NCBI RefSeq assembly: GCF_950101795.1 | Contig: NZ_CATNLZ010000001.1 | Span: 255,382 to 319,381, forward strand | Source of the DNA: Nocardioides sp. T2.26MG-1 | GTDB lineage: Bacteria > Actinomycetota > Actinomycetes > Propionibacteriales > Nocardioidaceae | DNA length: 64,000 nt | Direction of reading: 5' to 3' | Part shown: one piece after another, positions 36,879 through 46,423 of the stretch | How the letters are laid out: every line of letters begins with the position of its first letter | Position numbering within the stretch: position 1 is the first letter of the stretch | Notes under the pieces: generated by a model | What the model saw: the letters and a program-made list of their open reading frames with translations, nothing else | Told to the model about the DNA's origin: nothing | The model's database searches: none | Program-made: the position numbers and the translations under genes

Positions 36879-36960
36879 TGGCAGGTGAAGGATTCGAACC
36901 TTCGAAGGCAAAGCCGACGGATTTACAGTCCGCTCCCATTGGCCGCTCGGGCAACCTGCC
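36879..36960 (-). tRNA. tRNA-Tyr (anticodon GTA)
   Basis: 82 nt, class II with a long variable arm. Acceptor GGCAGGT/ACCTGCC, discriminator A, anticodon loop CTGTAAA, T arm GGTTCGAATCC. CCA is not encoded. Confidence 0.95.
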
Positions 36961-37078
36961 GGGGTGCTGCGCCGCGCCGTTTGGTCCGGCGGCAACAAGG
37001 CGAAACAATAGCGCAGCCCTCGAGGCAGACGAAAACCCCCGCACCCGTCCCCTGGGTGCCGCAGACGGAGGAGTGAAG

Positions 37079-37570
37079 ATGGCCGACTCGTCGTTCGACA
37101 TCGTCAGCAAGATCGACCGCCAGGAGGTCGACAACGCGCTCGGCCAGACGGCCCGCGAGATCGCCACCCGGTTCGACTTCAAGGGCACGGGTGCCACCAT
37201 CGAGTGGCAGGGCGAGCACGCCATCGAGATCTCCGCGTCCGCCGACGACCGCGCCAACGCCGTCCTCGACGTGTTCAAGGACAAGCTCATCAAGCGCCAG
37301 CAGAGCCTGAAGATCCTCGACGCCTCCGAGCCCCGCGCATCGGGCCAGCAGTCCAAGATCTCCATCACGCTCAAGGAGGGCATCACCTCCGAGGACGCCA
37401 AGAAGATCTCCAAGCTGATCCGCGACGAGGGCCCCAAGGGGGTCAAGGCGCAGATCCAGGGCGACGAGCTGCGCGTGTCCTCGAAGAAGCGCGACGACCT
37501 CCAGGCGGTGCAGGCCCTGGTCAAGCAGCAGGACTACGACTTCGCGGTGCAGTTCACCAACTACCGCTGA
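37079..37570 (+). CDS. YajQ-family nucleotide-binding protein
   Basis: 163 residues, full length. Starts [20 protein letters not shown]; conserved [30 protein letters not shown] and [20 protein letters not shown]. YajQ proteins bind RNA/nucleotides, and in Xanthomonas a homologue binds cyclic di-GMP. Strong ribosome binding site GGAGGAG. The stop is one base from the stop of the convergent beta-helix gene. Confidence 0.95.
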   Translation: MADSSFDIVSKIDRQEVDNALGQTAREIATRFDFKGTGATIEWQGEHAIEISASADDRANAVLDVFKDKLIKRQQSLKILDASEPRASGQQSKISITLKEGITSEDAKKISKLIRDEGPKGVKAQIQGDELRVSSKKRDDLQAVQALVKQQDYDFAVQFTNYR

Positions 37571-37571
37571 C

Positions 37572-39185
37572 CTACCGCGGACCCGGGCGCTCGTCGGCAC
37601 CGATGTCGATGCGGACGCCCTGCATCCGGCGCTGCCCGTCGACGTCGAGGCGCCCGACCCACCGGGGACGCACCGCGAGCCCGGCGTCGATCGCGGGCGA
37701 GCCGGCGCGCAGGTGGAGGTCGCCTCGAGCCGGGCGACGCAGCCTGGGTTCGGTGAACCGGCTGTGCTCGTCCTGGCCGGTTCCGGTGCGGTAGGCGCGC
37801 CAGCCTGTGTAGGTGACGCCGAGGACCCCGAACGACGCCCGGTCCGACCCGCCGGGCGCGAAGTAGAGGTTGCCGTCGAGGGTCGGTGCCGTGCTCTCGC
37901 CGTCGCGCCGGGCCCGCGGAACGGTCCCGACCAGCGCGTGCCCGGTCGCACGTACGACGTTGCCCTGGAAGATCGTGCGCGTGGTGCGGTACTGCACCAG
38001 GATCTCCGGGGAGCCGTCCGCGAACCGGTTGTTCGCGAAGAGCGTGTTGTGCAGGAACCGGTTGGCGAACGCCCGGCCGGTCCGCACACCGCCGCAGTCC
38101 GCGCCGCCGTCGCAGTAGCCCCCGGTCGCGATCCCGACGTACCCGCTGCGGCTGACGACGTTGTCGGCGACCACCACGTGGTCGGCGCTGCCCCGGCCGT
38201 TCTCGGCGGCCACCTCGACCCCGATGTCGTTGCCGACGACGCGGTTGCGCAGGACCCGGATGCCGGTGCCGCCGTCGATGTAGATGCCGTCGGCGCAGTC
38301 GCACCAGGCGCCGTCCTCGTAGTAGGCCGGGTTGCCCCGCGAGACGATGTCCCGGACGACGTTGTCGGCGATGAGGCCGTTGCGCGCCCGGTTGGCCCGG
38401 GTGTACCTGGCCGGTCCGCTCAGCGTCGGCTCGAAGCCGATCGCGTCGATCCCGATGTTGTTGTTGTCGTGGATCCGGTTGCGCACGATCCGCCAGTGGT
38501 CCACGTTGCCGTTGACGACCACCGACTCGCTCGCTCCCAGCACCAGGTGGTCGACCCGGTTGCCGCTGATCGTGACGTCCCGGATCGGGTGCCGGGCCCG
38601 GTCGCCGTACACGGCGATGCCGTGGGCGTTGATGTCGAAGCTGCCGAGGGTGTCGTTGTCGTTGCCGAGGTGGTGGACCCGGTTGCCGGCGAGCGACACG
38701 TGCGCGGACGCGCCATGGACGTAGATGCCGATCGGCATCGCTCGCGTCGAGGTCGTGCGATAGCCGCGGATGTCCAGCCCACGCACCGCGACCCGTGAGC
38801 TGTCGACGACCGTGACCATCGCCGACCGGCCTGGAGACGGCGTGAGCGGGCGGCCGTCCAAGACCACGCGCTCGTCGCGGAACGGCCGCACGGTGACGCC
38901 GTGCACGTCACGGAGCGTGACGCGCTGGGCGTAGGTGCCGCCGCGCAGCAGCACGGTGCCGGGGCCGGCAAGGCTCGCGACGGCCTGGTCCACGGAGGCC
39001 AGGGGATCCTCGCGGGTGCCGGCCGCGCCCGCGTGTCCGGCCGGGCTGACGAACACCCGGTGGGGAGCCGCGGCGTCGGCGCCGGGCGTACTCGCCTGCG
39101 CCGGCGGGCCCGTCGCCAGGCAGGTCGCCGCGATCGACGCCGCCGCCACGATCAGCGTCCGAGCCGCACCCGACCAGCCAGCCAT
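37572..39185 (-). CDS. Secreted right-handed parallel beta-helix protein
   Basis: 537 residues. Signal peptide over about residues 1-32 (TLIVAAASIAATCLATGPPA, Ala-X-Ala near AQA). The mature part opens with HRVFVSPAGHAGAAGTREDP, then many repeats of about 22-25 residues with N-rich turns (ISGNRVDHLV, RNRIHDNNNIGIDA, VADNVVSRSGYVGIATG, ANRFLHNTLFANNRF). It ends with SPAIDAG and DIGADE, the C-terminal cap typical of secreted polysaccharide lyase/NosD-like helices. Target polysaccharide unknown. ATG 39185 chosen because it starts the signal peptide. Confidence 0.88.
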   Translation of the reverse strand: MAGWSGAARTLIVAAASIAATCLATGPPAQASTPGADAAAPHRVFVSPAGHAGAAGTREDPLASVDQAVASLAGPGTVLLRGGTYAQRVTLRDVHGVTVRPFRDERVVLDGRPLTPSPGRSAMVTVVDSSRVAVRGLDIRGYRTTSTRAMPIGIYVHGASAHVSLAGNRVHHLGNDNDTLGSFDINAHGIAVYGDRARHPIRDVTISGNRVDHLVLGASESVVVNGNVDHWRIVRNRIHDNNNIGIDAIGFEPTLSGPARYTRANRARNGLIADNVVRDIVSRGNPAYYEDGAWCDCADGIYIDGGTGIRVLRNRVVGNDIGVEVAAENGRGSADHVVVADNVVSRSGYVGIATGGYCDGGADCGGVRTGRAFANRFLHNTLFANNRFADGSPEILVQYRTTRTIFQGNVVRATGHALVGTVPRARRDGESTAPTLDGNLYFAPGGSDRASFGVLGVTYTGWRAYRTGTGQDEHSRFTEPRLRRPARGDLHLRAGSPAIDAGLAVRPRWVGRLDVDGQRRMQGVRIDIGADERPGPR

Positions 39186-39282
39186 GCTCCGGAGCCTGCC
39201 ACCACCTTGTGCGCACGTCAATCACGATCGCTCATCTTCGACGCGCGAACGCGCAAGACCCGCGACCTGTCATCCTCGACGG

Positions 39283-40383
39283 GTGCCGCGGACCGCCTCC
39301 CCCCTCGCCGCCGTCCTCGCCCTGCTGGCGGTCGTCGCGGCGGGGTGCTCTGACGACGGGTCATCGGAGCCGGTCGCACCGCCGTCGTCCTCCAGCGCCG
39401 GAGCCGCACCCTCGGCAGCCGCCCCGCCGTCGGACGCCCCAGACGGTCCGGACCACGCCGGCGCGCCGCGGCCGTTCGCGGCGGCGGCGCAGACCGCGCC
39501 GTCCGGCTACACCGGAGCTCGCTGCTCAGACCTGCGCGGCCGGGGCAACAGCGGGCTGGCGGTCGGCCTGGCGGTGCCGCCCGACTACCAGGCCGTGAGC
39601 CGCGACGACACCAGCTGCGGCTTCGCCGCGGGCTTCGGGCGCGAGTTCTCCGTGTCGTTCGGAGTGCGCGGGACGCTGCTGCGCGAGAAGGAGCGCGACG
39701 TCGACCCGTTCGTGGACACCGGGGGCGACGACTCGGTGAGCGACGTCCGGTACGCCGCCGACGTCCCGGTGTTCGGCGCGCACCACGGCGAGCTGCTGGA
39801 GTACTACTGCTTCTGCGACGGCCAGGACCTCGACCTGCGGATCGTGCAGGCGCGCGGGGTTCGCCTGAGCTGGACCACGCCGCACGACCGCAGCCGGCAC
39901 GAGACGGCGTACCGTGCGGTCACCGCGAGCACGGCGCTGGTCCGCAGCCGCACCAGCACCTGCACCTCGCACGGCCGGACGCTGGCGTTCCGGCCCCCGC
40001 TGCCGCAGACCGAGTCGATCGACTTCGGCGGCGGCGTCTGCCACCTCTACCTGCGACCCGGGCGCGCCTCGCTGCTGCGCTACGCCGAGATCGCCGTACG
40101 GTCCCGAGCGACGCTGCCCGAGCTCGCCGCACGGCTGCGCGACCGCGCCGGCGTGACCTCGGTGCGGCTCCAGCCCGGTGCGGCCACCTTGGTCGGGCAC
40201 GTCGCCGACCGGCTCGCCTGGACGGTGACCCGGCGGCACCCCACGCAGGACTACCAGCCCGCCGGCACCTGGCGCTCGGTCGCGCTCGACGCCGGCGGGG
40301 TGCGGGTCACGTGGTCGGCGACGCCACGGCAGTGGCGCACCGAGCGGAAGGTCGCGGCGGCGTTCTTCCGCTCGGTGCACTGA
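39283..40383 (+). CDS. Putative lipoprotein, DUF3558-like
   Basis: 366 residues. Signal peptide with a lipobox-like end (LAAVLALLAVVAAGCSDDGS, Cys about residue 22), then a Ser/Pro/Ala-rich linker to about residue 70 and a globular domain with several cysteines (ARCSDLRG, TSCGFAAGF, YYCFCDG, TSTCTSHG, GVCHLYL) that could form disulfides outside the membrane. Function unknown. GTG start 6 nt after CATCCT. Confidence 0.72.
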   Translation: MPRTASPLAAVLALLAVVAAGCSDDGSSEPVAPPSSSSAGAAPSAAAPPSDAPDGPDHAGAPRPFAAAAQTAPSGYTGARCSDLRGRGNSGLAVGLAVPPDYQAVSRDDTSCGFAAGFGREFSVSFGVRGTLLREKERDVDPFVDTGGDDSVSDVRYAADVPVFGAHHGELLEYYCFCDGQDLDLRIVQARGVRLSWTTPHDRSRHETAYRAVTASTALVRSRTSTCTSHGRTLAFRPPLPQTESIDFGGGVCHLYLRPGRASLLRYAEIAVRSRATLPELAARLRDRAGVTSVRLQPGAATLVGHVADRLAWTVTRRHPTQDYQPAGTWRSVALDAGGVRVTWSATPRQWRTERKVAAAFFRSVH

Positions 40384-40398
40384 CCTCGCACGGCGAGG

Positions 40399-41382
40399 TC
40401 AGGCGGTCCGGACCGCGGCCATCGACGGGATCACCGTGGCACCGGAGGCCGGCGTGACCCAGACCCGGGCGCCGGACTCCAGGCCCAGCTGGCGCGCATG
40501 GGTGCGGGTCAGCACGACCGTGACCTCGTCGCCGTCGTCGGTCAGCACCGTGGCCCGCACCTCGAACCCGACCCGCAGCAGCCGCGACACCGAGCCCTCG
40601 GCCGCGCCGGAGAGCTGCGGGGTGAGCGAGATGTGGACGTCGTGCGGGCGCAGCATCACGCCGTTGAGCTTGGTGATGTCGCCGAGGAAGCCCATCACGA
40701 AGTCGTTGGCGGGCTCGTCGTAAAGCTGGTCGGGGGTGCCGACCTGCTCGACGCGGCCCTCGTTGATCACCACGATCTCGTCGGCGACCTCCATGGCCTC
40801 CTCCTGGTCGTGGGTGACGAAGACCGTCGTCACGTGCACCTCGTCGTGCAGCCGGCGCAGCCACTCGCGCAGCTCCTTGCGGACCTTGGCGTCGAGCGCG
40901 CCGAACGGCTCGTCGAGGAGCAGCACGGACGGCTCCACCGCCAGCGCCCGTGCCAGCGCCATCCGCTGCCGCTGGCCTCCCGAGAGCTGGGACGGCAGCC
41001 GGTGCGCGAACTGCGAGAGGTGCACCAGACGGAGCAGCTCGTCGACCTTGGCGGCGATCTCCTCCTTGGGGCGGTGCCGGATCTCGAGGCCGAACGCGAC
41101 GTTCTTGGCGACCGTCATGTGCTTGAAGACGGCGTAGTGCTGGAAGACGAAGCCGACGTTGCGCTTCTGCGGGGGCAGCCTGGTGGCGTCCACCCCCTCG
41201 ATGCTGACCGTGCCGGCGTCGGCGGAGTCGAGTCCCGCGATGATCCGCAGCAGCGTGGACTTGCCGCCGCCGGATGGGCCGAGCAGTGCGGTCAGCTGCC
41301 CGGTGGGCAGCGAGACGTTGACGTCGTCGAGCGCGACGAAGTCACCGAACCGCTTGGTGACTCCTGAGACTTCGATGCTCAT
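40399..41382 (-). CDS. cysA: Sulfate/thiosulfate ABC transporter ATP-binding protein
   Basis: 327 residues. Walker [22 protein letters not shown]-loop [20 protein letters not shown], signature [20 protein letters not shown], Walker [12 protein letters not shown] and H-loop [15 protein letters not shown]. The C-terminal TOBE-type domain includes [13 protein letters not shown], as in CysA. Last gene of sbp-cysT-cysW-cysA; AAGGAG lies 13 nt before the ATG. Confidence 0.95.
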   Translation of the reverse strand: MSIEVSGVTKRFGDFVALDDVNVSLPTGQLTALLGPSGGGKSTLLRIIAGLDSADAGTVSIEGVDATRLPPQKRNVGFVFQHYAVFKHMTVAKNVAFGLEIRHRPKEEIAAKVDELLRLVHLSQFAHRLPSQLSGGQRQRMALARALAVEPSVLLLDEPFGALDAKVRKELREWLRRLHDEVHVTTVFVTHDQEEAMEVADEIVVINEGRVEQVGTPDQLYDEPANDFVMGFLGDITKLNGVMLRPHDVHISLTPQLSGAAEGSVSRLLRVGFEVRATVLTDDGDEVTVVLTRTHARQLGLESGARVWVTPASGATVIPSMAAVRTA

Positions 41383-41411
41383 GGGTTGCTGTTCTCCTTC
41401 AGGGCAAGGGG

Positions 41412-42221
41412 TCAGTGGTCGCGCTCGGGGCGCAGAACGGCCACCACGACCAGGCAGGCGATGCAGACCAGGGCCAGCAGGAACGCGATGGAGTAGGCCT
41501 CCGGCTGCTGGAAGTTCTGGTACTTCGCCTCGACGGCGAGCGTCGCGGTCTGGGTGCGGCCGGTGATGTTGCCGGACACGATCTTCACGGCGCCGAACTC
41601 GCCGATCGACCGGGCCAGCGCGAGGACGACGCCGTACACGACGGCCCACTTGATGCTCGGCAGGGTGATCCGCAGGAACGTCTGGCGACCGCTGGCACCG
41701 AGGCTGCGCGCCGCCTGCTCCTGGTCGTCGCCGATCTCGGTCAGCACGGGGACCACCTCGCGGATCACCAGCGGCAGCGCGACGAAGCAGGTCGCCATGA
41801 TCATGCCGGGGCTGTTGAAGATCACCTGGAGCCCGTTGTCCTCCAGAGTGGGTCCGAACCAGCCGTCCCGGCCGTTGTAGACCAGCACCAGCGCGAGGCC
41901 GACGACCACCGGGGAGACCGACAGCGGCAGGTCGATCAGCGCCGAGAGCAGGCGCTTGCCCGGGAACTGGTAGCGGACCAGCAGGATCGAGATCGTCACC
42001 CCGAAGACCAGGTTGATCACGACCGCCCACAGCGCCACCACCGCGGTCAGCTGGAGGGCCGCCACCGCACGGTCGTCGGCGAGCGTGTCGCTCAGGTTCG
42101 TCAGACCCCCGTCGAAGGTACGACGGACCAGCAGGCCGACCGGCCAGGCCACGAGGAAGAACACGTAGCCGACGGCCAGCAGGCGGAAGGCCCAGCGCGT
42201 GGGCACGGAGACGTCAACCAC
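41412..42221 (-). CDS. cysW: Sulfate ABC transporter permease CysW
   Basis: 269 residues, six hydrophobic spans (first at [19 protein letters not shown], last at [17 protein letters not shown]). The permease EAA loop is [40 protein letters not shown] follows. Its start overlaps the cysT stop by 8 nt. Confidence 0.95.
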   Translation of the reverse strand: MVDVSVPTRWAFRLLAVGYVFFLVAWPVGLLVRRTFDGGLTNLSDTLADDRAVAALQLTAVVALWAVVINLVFGVTISILLVRYQFPGKRLLSALIDLPLSVSPVVVGLALVLVYNGRDGWFGPTLEDNGLQVIFNSPGMIMATCFVALPLVIREVVPVLTEIGDDQEQAARSLGASGRQTFLRITLPSIKWAVVYGVVLALARSIGEFGAVKIVSGNITGRTQTATLAVEAKYQNFQQPEAYSIAFLLALVCIACLVVVAVLRPERDH

Positions 42222-43095
42222 GGCGTGACACCCTCCGCTGGACGAGGTCGAGGGCCACGATCACGACCAACGCAACGGCCAGCATCACCGAGGCGACCGC
42301 GGCCGCCGAGGTGTTGCTGCCGTTCTCGATGAACGTGAGCACCCGGACCGACACGACCTCGGTCTGGAACGGACGGTTGCCGCTGAGCAGCACCAGGGAG
42401 CCGTACTCCGAGATGGCGCGCGCGAACGACAGGGCCGCGCCGGCCGCGATCGCGGGCGCCAGGCTGGGCAGGATGATCCGCCGGATGATCGTGGCCCGGG
42501 TGGCACCGAGGGAGGCCGCGGCCTCCTCGACGTCCGCGTCCAACTCCTCGAGCACCGGCTGCACGGTCCGCACGATGAACGGCAGCGTGACGAACGCGAG
42601 CGCCAGCGTCACCGCCCGCTCGGTGTTGGCCCAGTGCAGACCGATCGGGCTGCTCGGCCCGTACAGCGAGAGCAGCAGCAGGCCGGCCACGACGGTCGGC
42701 ATGGCGAACGGGACGTCGATGATGACATTGAGCACCGACTTGCCCCAGAACCGGTCGCGGACCAGCACCCAGGCGATCACCGTGCCCATCACGATGTTGA
42801 TCGCCGTGACGACCAGCGACTGGGTCACGGTCAGGCGGATCGCGGCCCAGGTCTGGTCGTTCTGCAGGACGCGGAGGTAGCCGTCCCAGCCGCCGGAGGA
42901 CGCCGCGGCGACCACCGCGGAGAGGGGGATCAGGACCAGCAGGCTGAACCAGATCATGGAGATGCCGAGGCCGAGGCCGGCGCCGGGCGTCAGGGTGTTG
43001 CGCGGGGTCGAGCGACGTGCGCGCCGACGCCGGCGTCCCTCCGGGGACGCCGGCTCGGCGGTGTCGCTCGACCCTACGAGGAGGGCAGCGGTCAT
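42214..43095 (-). CDS. cysT: Sulfate ABC transporter permease CysT
   Basis: 293 residues. An Arg-rich cytoplasmic tail of about 40 residues, then membrane spans from GISMIWFSLLVLIPLSAVVA; EAA loop ADVEEAAASLGATRATIIRR and SFARAISEYGSLVLLSGN. The ATG at 43095 overlaps the binding-protein stop (ATGA). Confidence 0.95.
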   Translation of the reverse strand: MTAALLVGSSDTAEPASPEGRRRRRARRSTPRNTLTPGAGLGLGISMIWFSLLVLIPLSAVVAAASSGGWDGYLRVLQNDQTWAAIRLTVTQSLVVTAINIVMGTVIAWVLVRDRFWGKSVLNVIIDVPFAMPTVVAGLLLLSLYGPSSPIGLHWANTERAVTLALAFVTLPFIVRTVQPVLEELDADVEEAAASLGATRATIIRRIILPSLAPAIAAGAALSFARAISEYGSLVLLSGNRPFQTEVVSVRVLTFIENGSNTSAAAVASVMLAVALVVIVALDLVQRRVSRRG

Positions 43096-44132
43096 GACTC
43101 CTCGCCCACCTTGCCGGTCTGCTGCTGCAGCCCGGTGATGATGCCGAGGGGGTTGCCCTCCTCGCCGTCGCCGAAGTACTTGCCGGCGGCCTCGCCCCAC
43201 CCGCCGAAGTCGCCGTCGACGGTGAACAGCTTGTCGGGCGCCGGGAACGGGTCGGCCGGGTCGTTGGCGCCCTCGACCTCGCCGACGTCGACGCCGTCGA
43301 CGACCGGACGGAAGCCCGACTGCGCGTAGTCGGCCTGGGCATCCGGGGACGTCATGAAGTCCAGGAACGCCTGGGCGGTCTTGTCGGCGTCGACCGTCAC
43401 CGCGGCCGGGTTCTCGATGAGCAGGGTGTCGGGCGGGAGGACGTAGTCGATGTCCGCACCACTCTGCTTGGCGAGGATCGCCTCGTTCTCGTAGGACAGC
43501 AGCACGTCGCCGGACCCGTCGGTGAACGCGGTGGTCGCCTCCCGCGCCGACCCGGGCAGCGCGATCGTGTTGCCCAGCAGCTCGGTGAGGAACGTCTTGG
43601 CCTCGGCCCCGCTGCCGCCGTTGCCGGTGATGTGCGCCCAGGCGGCCAGGATGTTCCACCGCGCCCCTCCCGAGGAGCCCGGGTTGGGCGTGACGATCTC
43701 CACGCCCGGCTTGACCAGGTCGTCCCAGGTCTGGATGTTCTCCGGGTTGCCCTTGCGGACGACGAAGACCACGACCGACGAGGTGGCGATGCCCTTGGTG
43801 GGGTTGTCCTTCCAGTCGTCTGCGACCAGGCCCTCGTCGACCAGGCGGGTCACGTCGGTCTCGAGGGAGAAGTGCACGACGTCCGCCGCGGCGCCGGCCA
43901 CGACGGCCCGGCTCTGGTCGCCGGAGGCGCCGTACGACGTCTCGAACTGGACGCCCTTGCCGGCGTCGGTCTCCTGGAAGTCCGCGAAGACGGGCTCGTT
44001 GGCCGCCTCCATGACCGAGAACGCGTTGATGTTGAGGGTCTCGCCGTCGTCACCGCCCGCGGAGCTGGAGCAGGCGGTCAAGGCAAGCACCCCGGCGACC
44101 AGCGACGCCGCAGCCTTGATCGAAGTCTTCAT
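43092..44132 (-). CDS. Sulfate-binding lipoprotein of the ABC transporter
   Basis: 346 residues. Lipoprotein signal LVAGVLALTACSSS (lipid Cys about residue 21), then a type II periplasmic-binding fold. Sulfate/thiosulfate ligand blocks include SYGASGDQSRAVVAGAAADV, VVRKGNPENIQTWDDLVKPG and VTPNPGSSGGARWNILAAWA. First gene of the operon with cysT, cysW and cysA. Confidence 0.94.
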   Translation of the reverse strand: MKTSIKAAASLVAGVLALTACSSSAGGDDGETLNINAFSVMEAANEPVFADFQETDAGKGVQFETSYGASGDQSRAVVAGAAADVVHFSLETDVTRLVDEGLVADDWKDNPTKGIATSSVVVFVVRKGNPENIQTWDDLVKPGVEIVTPNPGSSGGARWNILAAWAHITGNGGSGAEAKTFLTELLGNTIALPGSAREATTAFTDGSGDVLLSYENEAILAKQSGADIDYVLPPDTLLIENPAAVTVDADKTAQAFLDFMTSPDAQADYAQSGFRPVVDGVDVGEVEGANDPADPFPAPDKLFTVDGDFGGWGEAAGKYFGDGEEGNPLGIITGLQQQTGKVGEES

Positions 44133-44183
44133 CTCGTCTCTTTCCCGCCCCCGGAACGAGGCGTTTCTCTGTATTAACCATCA

Positions 44184-44200
44184 GCCTACTCGACTTAGGC
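44184..44200 (-). promoter_or_regulatory. Inverted repeat upstream of the sulfate operon
   Basis: GCCTA, 7 nt, TAGGC, 51 bp upstream of the binding-protein start. A TTGTAC -35-like box (44213-44208) lies just beyond it, so a bound protein could control the promoter. The rest of the 320-bp gap up to korA holds the KstR-type palindrome (44340-44359) and the korA promoter. Confidence 0.45.
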
Positions 44201-44339
44201 GATCTGATGTACAAGGTGGTCCATAACGCCGGCTGTGCCACGACTCACAGACCGACCCGACGTCCATCGGCAGAGACGAGTCGGGCCCCGCGCGGCGCCG
44301 GACTATCGTGGGAAGCCGTGCCGGCAGGTCGATCCGCAA

Positions 44340-44359
44340 AACTGGAACGTGTTCCAGTT
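44340..44359 (+). promoter_or_regulatory. KstR-type palindromic operator upstream of korAB
   Basis: AACTGGAAC-GT-GTTCCAGTT, a perfect 20-bp palindrome that fits TnnAACnnGTTnnA, the motif of the TetR-family cholesterol/lipid catabolism repressor KstR. It covers the expected -35 position of the TAGGAT promoter (44376-44381), so binding would block transcription. A KstR homologue is not in the window. Confidence 0.7.
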
Positions 44360-44375
44360 CTAGGCGTGTCGCGAG

Positions 44376-44381
44376 TAGGAT
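44376..44381 (+). promoter_or_regulatory. -10 box of korAB
   Basis: TAGGAT, with TTCCAG (44352-44357, inside the operator) 18 nt upstream as the -35. Transcription would start about 44388, leaving a 65-nt leader with a ribosome binding site, unlike the leaderless genes nearby. Confidence 0.55.
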
Positions 44382-44452
44382 CGGCAGGTGCCGGAGAGAG
44401 CCGGCTCTCGGGCACGCAGGCGTGACGCAACGACGGGAAGTGGGCGCAAGCC

Positions 44453-46423
44453 GTGTCTATGCAGCAGGGCAAGCAGGTCAAGCAGCTCGACCGGGTGATC
44501 ATCCGGTTCGCAGGGGACTCCGGCGACGGCATGCAGCTCACCGGCGACCGGTTCACGCAGGAGTCCGCGGTCTTCGGCAACGACCTCGTGACGCTGCCGA
44601 ACTTCCCCGCCGAGATCCGCGCTCCCCAGGGCACGCTGCCCGGGGTCTCGTCGTTCCAGGTCCACTTCGCCGACCACGACATCCTCACCGCGGGTGATGC
44701 ACCCGACGTCCTGGTCGCGATGAACCCCGCGGCGCTGCGAGCCAACCTCGGCGACCTGCCCAAGGGCGCCACGATCATCGTGGACACCCACGACTTCACG
44801 GCCCGCAACCTGGCCAAGGCCGGCTACGACGCCAACCCGCTCGACGCCCTCGGCGACGCCGCCCCCGGCGCTCCCGGCGGCCTCTCCGAGTTCGCGGTGC
44901 ACCCGGTCGACCTGACCGGCATGACCGTCGAGGCGGTCAAGGAGTTCGGCCTCTCCCGCAAGGACGCCGCCCGTGCCAAGAACATGTTCGCGCTCGGGCT
45001 CCTCTCCTGGCTCTACGGCCGGCCGACCGAGTCGACGATCGCGTTCCTCGAGAAGCGGTTCGCGAAGGTCGCCGACATCCGCGACGCCAACATCGCCGCC
45101 TTCAAGGCCGGCTGGAACTTCGGCGAGACGACCGAGACCTTCGCGGTCCAGTACGAGGTGAAGCCCGCGCCGATGGCGCCGGGCACCTACCGCAACATCA
45201 CCGGCAACCTGGCGCTGGCCTACGGCCTGATCGCGGGCGGGGTGCAGTCGGGGCTCCCGGTGTTCCTGGGCTCCTACCCGATCACCCCCGCCTCCGACAT
45301 CCTCCACGAACTCTCGAAGCACAAGTCGTTCGGCGTGACGACGTTCCAGGCCGAGGACGAGATCGCCGGCGTCGGCGCCGCGATCGGCGCCTCGTTCGCC
45401 GGCGCCCTGGGCGTCACCACCACCTCCGGGCCCGGCATCGCCCTGAAGTCCGAGGCGATCGGCCTGGCCGTGATGACCGAGCTGCCGCTGTTGGTCGTCG
45501 ACGTGCAGCGCGGCGGCCCGTCGACCGGGCTGCCGACCAAGACCGAGCAGGCGGACCTGCTCCAGGCGATGTTCGGCCGCAACGGCGAGGCGCCCGTGCC
45601 GATCGTGGCGCCGCAGTCCCCCGGTGACTGCTTCGACGCGGCGCTCGAGGCGGCCCGGATCGCGGTCACGTACCGGACCCCGGTCATGCTGCTCTCGGAC
45701 GGCTACCTCGCCAACGGCTCCGAGCCGTGGCGGATCCCCGAGCTCGCCGACCTGCCGACGATCGACCCGGCGTTCGCGACCGAGCTCAACCATCGCCCCG
45801 AAACTGGGGACAGCGGTGACGACGCCGAGTTCTGGCCCTACCTCCGCGACGAGGAGACGCTGGCCCGGCCGTGGGCGGTCCCCGGCACCCCCGGGCTCGA
45901 GCACCGCATCGGCGGGCTCGAGAAGGCCGACGGCCACGGCAACATCTCCTATGACCCGGCCAACCACGACCTGATGGTCCGCACCCGCCAGGCGAAGGTG
46001 GACCGGATCGCCGAGTCGCTCCCGCCGCTGGTGGTCGACGACCCCTCGGGCGAGGCCCGGGTGCTCGTGATCGGCTGGGGTTCGACGTACGGCCCGATCG
46101 GCGCCGGCGTACGCCGGGTCCGCAAGGCCGGCTACCACGTGGCCCAGGTCCACCTGCGCCACCTCAACCCGTTCCCGAAGGACCTCGGCGACATCCTGGC
46201 CCGCTACGACAAGGTGCTGGTGCCCGAGATGAACCTCGGCCAGCTGTCGATGCTGCTGCGAGCGAGGTACCTCGTCGACGCGATCGGCTACAACCAGGTG
46301 CGCGGCCTGCCCCTCAAGGCCGTCGAGGTCGCCGAGGCGATCGGCGAGCTCGTCTCCCAGGCCGAGGGCATCCAGGTCGACCTGAGCACCGAGAGCACCC
46401 CGAGCACGGAGAAGGCACTCTGA
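44453..46423 (+). CDS. korA: 2-oxoglutarate:ferredoxin oxidoreductase, alpha subunit (gamma-alpha fusion)
   Basis: 656 residues. The N-terminal gamma domain (IIRFAGDSGDGMQLTGDRFT) is fused to the alpha domain (LGSYPITPASDILHELSKHK, FQAEDEIAGVGAAIGASFAG, TTTSGPGIALKSEAIGLAVM). With KorB it oxidises 2-oxoglutarate to succinyl-CoA and reduces ferredoxin, an oxygen-tolerant bypass of 2-oxoglutarate dehydrogenase found in actinobacteria. GTG at 44453 (an ATG at 44459 is possible). The stop overlaps the korB ATG by one base (TGATG). Confidence 0.95.
   Translation: MSMQQGKQVKQLDRVIIRFAGDSGDGMQLTGDRFTQESAVFGNDLVTLPNFPAEIRAPQGTLPGVSSFQVHFADHDILTAGDAPDVLVAMNPAALRANLGDLPKGATIIVDTHDFTARNLAKAGYDANPLDALGDAAPGAPGGLSEFAVHPVDLTGMTVEAVKEFGLSRKDAARAKNMFALGLLSWLYGRPTESTIAFLEKRFAKVADIRDANIAAFKAGWNFGETTETFAVQYEVKPAPMAPGTYRNITGNLALAYGLIAGGVQSGLPVFLGSYPITPASDILHELSKHKSFGVTTFQAEDEIAGVGAAIGASFAGALGVTTTSGPGIALKSEAIGLAVMTELPLLVVDVQRGGPSTGLPTKTEQADLLQAMFGRNGEAPVPIVAPQSPGDCFDAALEAARIAVTYRTPVMLLSDGYLANGSEPWRIPELADLPTIDPAFATELNHRPETGDSGDDAEFWPYLRDEETLARPWAVPGTPGLEHRIGGLEKADGHGNISYDPANHDLMVRTRQAKVDRIAESLPPLVVDDPSGEARVLVIGWGSTYGPIGAGVRRVRKAGYHVAQVHLRHLNPFPKDLGDILARYDKVLVPEMNLGQLSMLLRARYLVDAIGYNQVRGLPLKAVEVAEAIGELVSQAEGIQVDLSTESTPSTEKAL

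Noticed and set aside
44207..44425. 72-residue plus-strand ORF in the gap before korA
   Set aside because: It covers the operator and -10 box of korAB and is not in frame with korA; composition gives no support for a protein.
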